DNA of 64,000 nucleotides from JABWAN01 sp041918175 (GTDB taxonomy: Bacteria; Zhuqueibacterota; Zhuqueibacteria; Zhuqueibacterales; Zhuqueibacteraceae), in the NCBI GenBank assembly GCA_041918175.1, contig JAYRWE010000135.1, forward strand, positions 1-64,000, given 5' to 3'. The notes under the pieces were generated by a model that was given only the letters and a program-made list of their open reading frames with translations, did not search any database and had not been told where the DNA came from. Shown in pieces: positions 15,984 through 25,200 of this stretch. Positions within the stretch are counted from its first letter, which is position 1. Every line of letters starts with the position of its first letter. A program made the position numbers and the translations under genes.

Positions 15984-17543
15984 TCAGTCTTGCGACTTGA
16001 CATGATGGTAAACGATCTTGGTGTCGAACACTTCTTCAAAGAGCCGGGCTTTCTGTTGCGCGCCCCAAATTTCGATGCCGAGTTCTTGCGGGGAAAGCAG
16101 ATGCAAAACCGTTTTTTGGGCGAAGCGCTCGCAGTTGATGAGTTGAATGCGTTGGCTGTGGCTGCGATCTAAACCGTCGGCGAGGCGCAAAATGGCGGAG
16201 AGCCGTCGCACGATTTTTTGGTCGGCGGGGCGCAACTGCGCAAATTCTTCGTGCCGTGCGCTGGGTTCGGCGCGGCGGTGATAGCGCGCGAGATTGGCGA
16301 TGAGGGCCAACTCGCGCGGTGAATAGCCGACGAGGTTGGCGTGAATAATGAGATGATAACTGTGTTTGTGATGGCGGGTATAGTTGATGAAGTAGCCGAT
16401 GTCATGGAGCATGCCGCCGGCTTCCAACAAGTCGCGCTCATAGCGAGCCGCGCCTTCACCGGATTGGGGCAGTTGATCATAAAGGCTCAGGGCCAGGCGC
16501 GTGACATGTTGCGCATGCGAGGCTTCATAGCGACAGGACTCGGCAAAGGCGAGAACACTTTCCTTGCGATTGGGGCCGGCGGTATTTTGCCGCGACACGT
16601 TGCCGCGCGCGCCAAAGTCCGGGGCCAGCATTTGCAGGATCAAGCCTTCGCGAATGCCGCGGCCGCTAATTTTGAGCGTGTTGATCTCAAAAATTTTCAT
16701 GATGAGATTGACGACGGTCACGCCGGCAACGATGATGTCGGCGCGTTCGGGATTCAGCCCGGGGAGCTTGCGGCGCTCTTTTAACGATTTGTAGCGCACG
16801 AGATCCAGCACGTGTTTGACCTCCGCGCGATGCATTTCATAGCCATGCACGCCGGCGTACTTTTCCGCGTGCATGGCTTTGTGCAATTCGGCAATGGTGG
16901 TGAAGGTGCCGCCCGATCCGATGAGCGTTTGCGCGCCCATTTCGCCGGCTTCGCGCACGGCGAGCAAGCGCTCCTTCAGATAGCGCCGCAGGGCTTTGTA
17001 ATCTTCGTCGGAAACGGGATCATGCTGCACAAATTTTTCCGTGAGCCGCACGGCGCCGAAGTCGAGGCAATGAATGTTTTCGATGTGCGGGCCGTGCGCC
17101 GAGATAAGGGCCGCGCTGCCGCCGCCGATATCCAGCCCCAAGAAACGTTGCGTGCCGAGATCGAAGTGATGCAGAAAACTGAGAAACGCCAGCCGCGCTT
17201 CTTCTTCGGCGGAAATGACGCGCACTTGCAAGCCGACGCTTTCCTGCACGCGCTGCAAAAAAATGTCGCGATTCTTCGCCTCGCGCACGGCGCTGGTGGC
17301 AATGGCCTCGATTTTTTCCACGCCGAAACCGCGCGCAATATCAACCATGCGTTGCAACGTTTGCAACGTGCGCTGCATGGCCGCCGCGGTGAGCGTTCGC
17401 CGCGAACCCATGCCTTCGCCGATGCGCGTGGATTCTTTTTCATCGTCGAGCATGCGAAAGCGTTGCGCCGTTTCCACTTCGACAATCAGAGAGCGCACGG
17501 AATTGGAGCCAATGTCAATGGCTGCGAGACGTTTCGGAGTCAT
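15984..17543 (-). CDS. Ppx/GppA-family exopolyphosphatase / pppGpp phosphohydrolase
   Basis: The 519-residue protein begins with the ASKHA phosphate-1 motif AAIDIGSNSVRSLIVE and carries TSAVREAKN, the second nucleotide-phosphate loop LDIGGGSAAL, and GSGGTFTTIAEL. From about residue 310 it has an HD-type helical domain (GGMLHDIGYFINYTRHHKHSYHL...NLARYHRRAEPS). This two-part layout matches long Ppx proteins that hydrolyse polyphosphate or pppGpp, linking phosphate storage with stringent response. Which substrate dominates cannot be judged. It lies 50 bases upstream of nothing on its strand except the AmpG-like gene, with which it may be cotranscribed. Confidence 0.92.
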   Translation of the reverse strand: MTPKRLAAIDIGSNSVRSLIVEVETAQRFRMLDDEKESTRIGEGMGSRRTLTAAAMQRTLQTLQRMVDIARGFGVEKIEAIATSAVREAKNRDIFLQRVQESVGLQVRVISAEEEARLAFLSFLHHFDLGTQRFLGLDIGGGSAALISAHGPHIENIHCLDFGAVRLTEKFVQHDPVSDEDYKALRRYLKERLLAVREAGEMGAQTLIGSGGTFTTIAELHKAMHAEKYAGVHGYEMHRAEVKHVLDLVRYKSLKERRKLPGLNPERADIIVAGVTVVNLIMKIFEINTLKISGRGIREGLILQMLAPDFGARGNVSRQNTAGPNRKESVLAFAESCRYEASHAQHVTRLALSLYDQLPQSGEGAARYERDLLEAGGMLHDIGYFINYTRHHKHSYHLIIHANLVGYSPRELALIANLARYHRRAEPSARHEEFAQLRPADQKIVRRLSAILRLADGLDRSHSQRIQLINCERFAQKTVLHLLSPQELGIEIWGAQQKARLFEEVFDTKIVYHHVKSQD

Positions 17544-17593
17544 GAGAGAGTATTAAAATTTCGCTATGCTTGCGCGTGAGGAAAACGGCGAGT

Positions 17594-18889
17594 TCACCCT
17601 TGCGGCGTCTCTAAAACTTCTTTGGGCAAAAAGAAAATCGTAAGCATGCCGGGAATGGTGAGCAGGCACACGGCGAGGAAGAATTGATAGTAGCCGAGCG
17701 CGTCTTGCAAATAGCCGCTGAGCAGGCCGGGCAACATCATTCCCATGGCCATGAAACCGGTGGAAATGGCGAAGTGCGAGGTTTTGTATTCGCCGCGCGC
17801 GGTGTACATGAGAAAAACCATGAACGCGCTAAAGCCGAGGCCGTAGCCAAACTGCTCCACGGCGACAAGCGCGTAAACCGTTTCCAATGTGGGCGGCACC
17901 GCGGCCATGTAAACATAGTTCAAATCCGGCACGTTGATCGCGAGCGCCATGGGCCACATGCACTTGCGCAAACCAAACTTCGAAATCAGCCAACCTCCGA
18001 GTATCCCTCCAACAACCAATGAAAGCACGCCGACGGTGCCGTACACATAACCGACGGTTTCTGTCGATAATGCCAGCCCACCAGCTTCCCGCGTGTCCAA
18101 AAGAAACGGCGATGCCATCTTAACCAGCATCGCTTCTCCCAAGCGATAGAGAATGATGTAGGCCAGTATGCTCGCAATGCCTTTTTGTTGGAAATAACTT
18201 TGGAAAATGCGTAGGAAGGGAATGCTCTTTTCGCGTGAGGCAGCAGAGGCTTTGTGATCGCTCGCAGGTCGCGGCAGGGCGAAGGCGTGATAAAGAAAGA
18301 TCACTGCCATAAGTATCCCGGAGCCGACGAGCACTAAAGTCCAATTCAGGGCAATGTTGGTTGTCTGCGTTTCGAGGCGCCCGGCAATCACGACGAGCAC
18401 GCCGGTGCCGAAGATCATCGCCAGGCGATAAGCCGTGGCGCGAATGCCGACAAAGAAAGCTTGCTTTTCCGGCGGCAAGGCGAGCAGATAAAAACCATCG
18501 ACGGCGATGTCGTGCGTCGAGGAGGTGAAGGCCACGAGAATAAATAAAAGCAGCGATAAATGAAAAAAAGCGGGCAGATGTAAGATTCCTCCCACCAACG
18601 CGAGCAGCGCCGCCATCGCAATTTGCATCCACAAAATCCAGTTGCGCTTCGTGCCGAGCAGATCGACCGTCGGTCCCCACAAAGGTTTGAGCACCCACGG
18701 CAAATACAATAGGCTCGTCAAGCCGATGAGCGTATTGGGCACACCGAGATTTTTGTACATCACCGTGGAAACCGTATTGACGATGACGTAAGGCAGGCCT
18801 TCGGCGAAATATGCCGTGGGCACATAAAGCCACGGCGAACGTGAACTGGATTGGGAGGGAGTCGAAGTGGCGGCGGTGGTGGGGTTCAT
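17594..18889 (-). CDS. AmpG-like major facilitator transporter
   Basis: The 431-residue protein has about 12 hydrophobic helices. The early segment YFAEGLPYVIVNTVSTVMYK followed by LGVPNTLIGLTSLLYLPW and KPLWGPTVD is characteristic of the AmpG/PAT branch of the MFS, which imports anhydro-muropeptides for cell-wall recycling. The HDIAVDGFYL segment is also typical. The ATG at 18889 is preferred over a start 54 bases upstream because the N-terminal linker and first helix then match the family length. The next gene on this strand is ppx/gppA; no ampD or nagZ is nearby. Confidence 0.85.
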   Translation of the reverse strand: MNPTTAATSTPSQSSSRSPWLYVPTAYFAEGLPYVIVNTVSTVMYKNLGVPNTLIGLTSLLYLPWVLKPLWGPTVDLLGTKRNWILWMQIAMAALLALVGGILHLPAFFHLSLLLFILVAFTSSTHDIAVDGFYLLALPPEKQAFFVGIRATAYRLAMIFGTGVLVVIAGRLETQTTNIALNWTLVLVGSGILMAVIFLYHAFALPRPASDHKASAASREKSIPFLRIFQSYFQQKGIASILAYIILYRLGEAMLVKMASPFLLDTREAGGLALSTETVGYVYGTVGVLSLVVGGILGGWLISKFGLRKCMWPMALAINVPDLNYVYMAAVPPTLETVYALVAVEQFGYGLGFSAFMVFLMYTARGEYKTSHFAISTGFMAMGMMLPGLLSGYLQDALGYYQFFLAVCLLTIPGMLTIFFLPKEVLETPQG

Positions 18890-18975
18890 GCTAACGATTC
18901 TGCGTTTATAAAAAGGCAAACATCGATCATACAACACGCACAACAGATTTGCCCGAATGTCCCCTGCCGGAAGTT

Positions 18976-19269
18976 TTAAGATTTCGTGCGCGATTCATGC
19001 AAAGAAAGTTGAGCCGCCGGCAGCAGCGTCGATAAAATGCCGTCCATCAAGATTTGTACGACCTGGGTGACGGTCTTGCCTTGTTGTTGCGCCACTTCCA
19101 TTAACGTCCTGTATGCTAGTTCCGGCATTTCAATACGAATTGATTTCAGCCGTTTTCTTTCTTCCCACTCTCGCCAGTACTTTTCGGAAGCGTCCGCTTC
19201 TTGAAACACTTCGTCGGCGGAAGCGAGCAGTTCTTCGTCCGGCTCATGCGGAGTAATTGCAGCGGTCAT
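18976..19269 (-). CDS. Putative antitoxin paired with the PIN-like protein
   Basis: A 97-residue acidic-then-basic protein. The C-terminal half (KSIRIEMPELAYRTLMEVAQ ... TVTQVVQILMDGIL) looks like a ribbon-helix-helix or similar DNA-binding module, while the first 45 residues are Glu/Asp-rich. The ATG at 19269 is 2 bases after the toxin stop, with GGAG overlapping the toxin's end, so the genes are translationally coupled. Toxin first and antitoxin second is the less common order. The family is not the UPF0175 type found beside the broken homologue at 46762. Confidence 0.65.
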   Translation of the reverse strand: MTAAITPHEPDEELLASADEVFQEADASEKYWREWEERKRLKSIRIEMPELAYRTLMEVAQQQGKTVTQVVQILMDGILSTLLPAAQLSLHESRTKS

Positions 19270-19271
19270 AT

Positions 19272-19859
19272 TCACTCCTGCTTTAGGCGATTATATATTT
19301 CCTTGATCAAACTCTGCGAATAGTGCGTCCCGAACGACACACATTTAATCAAAGAGTCGCGTGCTTCTTCCGGGGTAATTTGCCTTGTTCGGCATGCTCG
19401 AATTAATAAACCGGGAAAACCAATGACTGCCAGACCGTGCGCCCTGGCAATTGCTCGAGCCGCTCGTTCGTCCAACAAGATTTCGTTCACTTCAAGCTCG
19501 CTGCGATTGACCAGAACCATGGCTTCCGCTTCAGGGTAGTGCGAAAGCGAAAGTTTGTCTTTGGTCAATGAGTGAGCAGCAATTTCTTCCGAAAGCCCGC
19601 GTGCGCTTATAACCTCTTGTTCATTTAGTTCACAGACCAAGACAAAGCGGCTCTTTATAAGTTTGTTAATGGAAGCGGCGGCATTATGCTTCACAAACTC
19701 GGGTAATGTGCTCTGCGGGATATAAATCCGATCAAATAAAAATTGCAGAAGCTCGACTTGCTCACTTTGAAAAACAGACAACAACGGCCCGGTGTCACTG
19801 ACAATGCAACGAAGTGTCTGCGAAGAACCCATTGCCTCGGACGCATTTTGCCCTAGCAT
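19272..19859 (-). CDS. DUF3368 PIN-like toxin candidate
   Basis: The 195-residue protein matches the DUF3368 branch of PIN-like nucleases: VSDTGPLLSVF at the N-terminus with the first active-site Asp, YPEAEAMVL in the middle, LLDERAARAIARAHG with the second acidic cluster, and GFPGLLIRA. PIN nucleases cleave RNA and use Mg2+ held by such acids; toxicity here is inferred from the partner gene. The start could be 19859 or the ATG nine codons later. A frameshifted relative lies at 46278-46765. Confidence 0.75.
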   Translation of the reverse strand: MLGQNASEAMGSSQTLRCIVSDTGPLLSVFQSEQVELLQFLFDRIYIPQSTLPEFVKHNAAASINKLIKSRFVLVCELNEQEVISARGLSEEIAAHSLTKDKLSLSHYPEAEAMVLVNRSELEVNEILLDERAARAIARAHGLAVIGFPGLLIRACRTRQITPEEARDSLIKCVSFGTHYSQSLIKEIYNRLKQE

Positions 19860-19895
19860 AATTCAAACCTCGGAAATAGGCTCTTCTTTTTGATT

Positions 19896-20456
19896 CTAAT
19901 TCACGCGTTCTAAATATTTCCCGGAGCGCGTGTCGATGCGGATGCGGTCGCCTTCTTTGATGAAGAGCGGCACTTGCACCGTGGCGCCGGTTTCAATCTG
20001 CGCGCCTTTGGTGATGCTCGTGGCCGTGTCGCCTTTCACCGCGGGTTCGGCTTCGACGATTTTAAACTCTACGAACGTGGGCAGTTCCGCGGAGATAGCT
20101 TTGCCTTCATAGAACATAATTTTGCAAAGATTGCCTTCTTTCAAAAAGCGCGTTTGGTCGCCCAGCAAAGTGGAAGAGATAAACGTTTGCTCGTACGTTT
20201 CCGTGTCCATGAAATAAAGATTGTCGTCAGACTCATAAAGATACTGCATGTCTTTCATCTCGAGACGGACTTCTTCGATTTTGTCCGTCATGCGAAACGT
20301 GTGATCGACCACGCGCCCGGATTTGGCGTGCTTGAGCTTGGTGCGAATCATCGCGCGCCAGTTGCCCGGATTGAAGTGTTGAAACTCGGAAACGACCCAA
20401 AGGTCGCCGTTGTGCAAAATCGCCATGCCATTACGAAACTCTGAAACTGCAGCCAT
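19896..20456 (-). CDS. efp: Elongation factor P
   Basis: EF-P relieves ribosome stalling at polyproline. The 186-residue product has the three-domain length and the C-terminal signature IRIDTRSGKYLERV. The tip of domain I reads FNPGNWRAMIRTKL: where E. coli has modified Lys34 in KPGKGQA, this protein has Asn32 (NPGNWRA). No epmA, epmB or earP modification gene is seen in the window, so this EF-P may work without tip modification. The gene is 68 bases downstream of a membrane-protein gene on the same strand. The ATG at 20456 fits the family start. Confidence 0.96.
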   Translation of the reverse strand: MAAVSEFRNGMAILHNGDLWVVSEFQHFNPGNWRAMIRTKLKHAKSGRVVDHTFRMTDKIEEVRLEMKDMQYLYESDDNLYFMDTETYEQTFISSTLLGDQTRFLKEGNLCKIMFYEGKAISAELPTFVEFKIVEAEPAVKGDTATSITKGAQIETGATVQVPLFIKEGDRIRIDTRSGKYLERVN

Positions 20457-20524
20457 TTCAAAAACTCCTTGAGACTTTTTGTTCGAGAATGCTGAAAAAG
20501 AAGAGCGCGACTCACGGGCACGCT

Positions 20525-21343
20525 TTACATGCGCCGTCTGCCGCCGCCTTGCCGGCGACGATAATGTCCGCCCCGACGATTGCCACCATGACGACGCTCA
20601 CGATTTTGATTTTCACCCGAGGGCGATTCTTCCGCGGAAACAGAGGCGGGATAATTGCGATTGCTCTCGTTGGACGGTGCATGCGAGCTGGAATGTGAAG
20701 AAGCATGCGCGCTGGAGTTGGATTGCGCCGGACGCGGGGCCGGCGGACGCGCGGGATTCGCCACCAAACTCACACCCAAACGCCGCACGACCAGCGGCAC
20801 AAAGAAGATGACCAACCAGGCCAAGGTCTGAATGGTGACGACGCCGTTGAGGCTCAAGCTTGCGGGGATAAATGCGGTGGCTAAAAGCAACGCACTCGTA
20901 ATCCACAGCGAATGATGCACGAGCCGCCATTGATGTTTGGATTGATAAACTTGTCCCAAGCGAATGAGCACAGCCAAGAGCGCCCCGGAAAGGGCAAAGC
21001 CAATCGGCAACAGGGCATGGACCCATTTACTCGCTTCGACTTCTGTGCCGGCGAGCACCAAGCCGAGCCAGAGCGGCATGAGCGTAATATTAAACGCCAA
21101 CAACATGCCGAGCACGTTGGAAACCGGGCCGCGAAACACACCCATGCCATACATGCTGCTCAGTTGCCACCATACCATCGTGATAAAACTAAAGAGCGCG
21201 ATATTCAGCGCTACCCCTTGGGCGAGCCGCGCGAACGACCATTCGGTTACAATACCGGTAACCAGCGCGGCAACAATCATAACAAGCGCCAGGACCTCGG
21301 TGATGATGCGATACGTAAGCGAGGCCTGAGAACGACGATCCAT
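20525..21343 (-). CDS. Multi-pass membrane protein with Arg/Gly-rich C-terminal tail
   Basis: The 272-residue protein has about six hydrophobic helices up to residue ~190, then a Ser/Ala/His-rich linker and a tail packed with Arg and Gly (RRHGGNRRGGHYRRRQGGGRR), reminiscent of RGG boxes that bind RNA. The ATG at 21343 has AGGAG upstream. I do not recognise the family. It sits between a VTT-domain protein and EF-P on the same strand, so an operon is possible. The tail would be cytosolic if the helix count is even. Confidence 0.75.
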   Translation of the reverse strand: MDRRSQASLTYRIITEVLALVMIVAALVTGIVTEWSFARLAQGVALNIALFSFITMVWWQLSSMYGMGVFRGPVSNVLGMLLAFNITLMPLWLGLVLAGTEVEASKWVHALLPIGFALSGALLAVLIRLGQVYQSKHQWRLVHHSLWITSALLLATAFIPASLSLNGVVTIQTLAWLVIFFVPLVVRRLGVSLVANPARPPAPRPAQSNSSAHASSHSSSHAPSNESNRNYPASVSAEESPSGENQNRERRHGGNRRGGHYRRRQGGGRRRM

Positions 21344-21488
21344 AAAAACTCCTAAACAAACCACTAGCAACAATGAATTGATTGAGGTGAAGCAAAAAGA
21401 ACAGGGCGCATAATAAGGAAATCGCTACAGAAGTGCAAAGAAAAATTTGGCCGCCATGTGCGCGCGATGAGTTCTTGCACGCGCGACT

Positions 21489-22121
21489 TCATATTTGTGC
21501 GGTTTCGGGAGTGAGTTCGCGCCCGCGCATGCGTTTGTAAAGATAGCCGATGCCGCCGAGCAAAACCGGCACCAGCATCACCGCAATAAATAGCCACGTC
21601 GGTGTGCCCACCAATGTGCCCACCCAAACGAGCAGGATGAAGCGAAACGCTCGTCCAATCATTCCCGCGAGCGCGAATCGCCAACGATTGTAGCTCGTCG
21701 AAATGGCATACAAACGAATCGGCTCCGAGGGCATGGGGAGAAAGGAAGTGACTGCCAGTGTGGCGAACGGAAATTTCATGAAGCCGTCAAACAGCTTGGG
21801 CGCGATTTTGAGATTTTTAATATCCAACCCAGTGCCGTGTCGCACGATGAGACGATAAATTTGATACTCCAACAAATAGGAAGGAAATGTGGCGCACGTC
21901 GCAACGATCACCACGGCCAAGGGATCAGTGGCTTGCACCGCAAGCAACACGAGCACGTTGATCGGCACCGGAAAAAAGCTGCATGCGAGCAGCACGAGCA
22001 CGAAAAGCACAGGCAGCCCATAATATTGCGCGGTGAGCACATCGGCCTGGGCGAGGTAAAAGAGAATACCCCAGGCGCAAACAATCGGGAGCACGCGGAA
22101 GATTTTTGCGAGACGCGACAT
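21489..22121 (-). CDS. VTT-domain (DedA/SNARE-associated type) membrane protein
   Basis: The 210-residue protein has five to six membrane segments. The pattern of a helix with VATCATFPSYLLEYQIYRL and the later TSFLPMPSEPIRLYAIS and NRWRFALAGMIGRAFRF segments is that of the VTT/DedA superfamily, some members of which flip lipids. The ending KRMRGRELTPE is cytoplasmic. It begins after the terminator of the large gene at 22263 and probably starts a transcript with the two genes below. Confidence 0.75.
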   Translation of the reverse strand: MSRLAKIFRVLPIVCAWGILFYLAQADVLTAQYYGLPVLFVLVLLACSFFPVPINVLVLLAVQATDPLAVVIVATCATFPSYLLEYQIYRLIVRHGTGLDIKNLKIAPKLFDGFMKFPFATLAVTSFLPMPSEPIRLYAISTSYNRWRFALAGMIGRAFRFILLVWVGTLVGTPTWLFIAVMLVPVLLGGIGYLYKRMRGRELTPETAQI

Positions 22122-22206
22122 GGCAACTCAGAAAAGAGATGAGGAATAGCAATTCAGTGGAGCAACAATGCGTGCAAGATACGCATTCTTCTTCTGAAAG
22201 TGTGAA

Positions 22207-22244
22207 ATAAAAAAGCCGAAACGTTCGCGTGAATGTTTCGGCTT
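22207..22244 (-). terminator. Intrinsic terminator of the 22263-26045 gene
   Basis: AAGCCGAAAC (22213-22222) pairs with GTTTCGGCTT (22235-22244). On the minus strand the stem runs into TTTTTTATTTC, just past the stop of the large gene. Confidence 0.9.
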
Positions 22245-22262
22245 GTATTGAACTCTGCTGCT

Positions 22263-25200
22263 TCAGTTTCCATAAACCCACAAGAAAGCCACGAAGCCTT
22301 CGCCCGGCGGCTTGAGCGTAAAATTGCGGCTCGCCTTGCCGGAGAACGCCGTGCTCCAACGACCCGTGCGCGTGTTGAACCATTCGCCGCGAATCTCGCT
22401 CGTAGTTTCGGAGAGATCGAGTTTAAAATCCTTTTGCGCTCCGGCATAAACGGCATAGGCTTGGCCCGGTTGTCCTGCCAGCCAACGCTCTGCGGCAAGC
22501 GTTTCGAAGCGCGTGAATTTCCACCACGGCACTCCATGATGAATGTCATTCGCCCAAAAGTCTTTGAGTGTTTGCACGAAGCCCAAGTGCGAAGGATATA
22601 AATTTTCTTCGGTGATCACCTGAGGGAGATCTTCCACGAGCACAGGATATTCGCCGCGCATAACGCTTGCCCATGTTTCCTGGCGCAACGTGTTTTGGTC
22701 CAACGAAGCGGCCAGCGGGCGCAGCGCGACATGTTGCCGATTGTGCGTGCGCGTGCCGCTCTCAGAAATAGCGCGCATCATTACGGCCTCCGGCCGCGAG
22801 GCGGAAGCTTGCGATAAGATGAGCGCATGCCGCTGCGGATAATTCGCATGAATCGCGGCGATAATCTCCTCGAGCGCGAATGCTTGTCCCATGGGCAATT
22901 CTTCCAGCGACCACATGACGTTGAAAGCGGCGTACCGCCGCACGACATATTGCACGTAACGCTGCACTTGCTCTGCGTTGCTAAAATACGTCGTTGCTGC
23001 TTTCGGCAAAAGTTGCAGCCCCACGAGCATGCCTTGCGCATTCGCGAAGGCCAGGCGTTCATCTAACTTGCGCCAATATTCCGGATTGAGGCGATCGCCG
23101 TCCCGCATGAAAAACGCCGCAGCCTCTTCCGGTTGCGAGGCTTCATTTTCTAAAACCGCGATCTGCAAAAAATTATAACCCAGCTCCGCGCGTGCGGCAA
23201 CGTATTTTTGAAAATCCGGCAAAGCGATTTTGAGCGCTGCGCGCAACTCTGCGCCGATCAAAAAGAACGGTAAACTATCCGCCTGCGCCAGCGTCGCGGG
23301 AAAGCGTTGTGAGCTTCGGACCGGGCCGCGCGCTGCGGCATGAGCTTGCGGCAAGTTGCCCGCGCAGGTTAATGTGCCGCGTTGTGCATCCAATCCGGCA
23401 TCGGTGGCTTGCGATTGCCACGCCCAGACGCCGTTTGCCGGCGGCGCAAACCGCACGAGATACGATTCCTTGCCGTCCCAAAATCCTGCAACGGAAATGG
23501 TTCGCCCCGAGGCCGCGCCCTCCGTGCCCGTAAAAGTGAGCGTAAACTCCGGGCCATTCACATACGGCGTTGCGCCGGCATTCTTTGCGGGAAAGTGCGC
23601 TTCAAAAATTTCGTGCAATGCAACACGCTCAACCCGCGCTGGCAACGTTTCAAACTGCACCTCTGTGGCCGTAGAATAATTGCCCGCAATATCGCGCGAC
23701 TGCACGCGCGCATGATATTGCTTATACGACTGCAATCTGCGCAAGACGAGACGATGCTCGAACGCAAAATCGGAAGTGTCGCTCACGCTGCTTTCATAAC
23801 TGCGATTCAAACCATACGCAACGATGGCGGTCGCCGGCTCGCTCGTCTTCCACGTCAGCGTCGCGCTGTTTGCCGTCACCTCGGAAATCGCAACTTCGGT
23901 GAGCAACGGCGGCGTCGCTTCTTGCTCGCGCAGCGCAACGATCAACTCCGGCGGATGATTGGTAGACTCGCGCGCATCGAACGAAACGGTTTCGCCCATG
24001 CCGAGCAAGGCGAAATCATACACGCCGTTGCCCGCAATCACTTCGCGCAATGCCGCGCCCTGCCATTCGTTTTCGCGCACCGCGTCGATATAACCCAAAT
24101 CTTCCTCCTCCGCGTGCGGCTTGGTTTGCCACGTCACTGTCTTTTCTTCCCACGCCGCTTGCAACGCGCGCCATTTGCCGCCGCCCTTGCCCGTCTGCCG
24201 GCCATGCAAACGCAAAGCAGCATGCGCAACTTCGCCATGCACGCCCGCTACTTCGAACCGCACATAACATTCGCGCCCCTCGCTCGCAAGCAAGTTCATC
24301 CAACCGAAATTGCCGAGGCTGCGACGCTCGCCATAAATGTTGTTCTTCTCCACATACGTGTCCGCGCTCGGTTGAAACAGATATAGCCCGCTCTTCATCG
24401 TCGTGAAAGTTGCGTTTGCGCTCGTCATGCGATTGCCCGCATCGTCTTCGGCAATGATGCGATAGTGATAAATCTGATCCGTATTGAGACCGGACAACAC
24501 GCTGGAGAACTGTCGCGCGGGCGGGCCGAGCAACGTGGTCTTCTGCCCATATGCCGGTGACGCGCCATATTCAATCCAACAGTGCGCCGGCTCGCTCGTG
24601 GTCCATTGCAAACGCGCGGCATTCGCATACACGCTCGTCAATGCGAGGTCTGCGATCAGCGGCGGCGTGTTGTCGTGCGCGGAAACATTGGCTTTGATGC
24701 TGAGGTCGGAAAAGATGGGGCCGCGGAACGCGGGATATTGATTGCCGCTGAAATTGGTGATGAGATCGCCGCTCACGGTATAATCGCGTCCGAGTAAGAG
24801 ATAACGCAGTTGCATGGCTGCATCGTGCGTGTGGCGCGCTTGCAATGCGCCGTTGCGAAAGTATTGCACCTCTTTCCCGCTCCACGTCACGCGCAGTTTA
24901 TAGCTCTCTTCTTTCTGCCACGGATTCTTGATGATCGAGGCTTTCTCATCCGCATAGTTTGTGGAAGATTGCAGCTTCACGCCCGGCGCATACATCGCGC
25001 CGGTGTGCAAATCCCAAAACGTTTCTTGCGTTTCCACGGAGTGATGATTGCCCCATGGATTGCGAAACATGGCAAGGAAATGATGGCGCTCCGCGGTGTT
25101 TTGCTCCGGCGGATAAAAGTTGCGCACCGTCACTTCGAGCACGCCGTTTTCCACATACTGGCCGAGATCATAAAACAACATATCCTCTTTGCCGAGCGCT

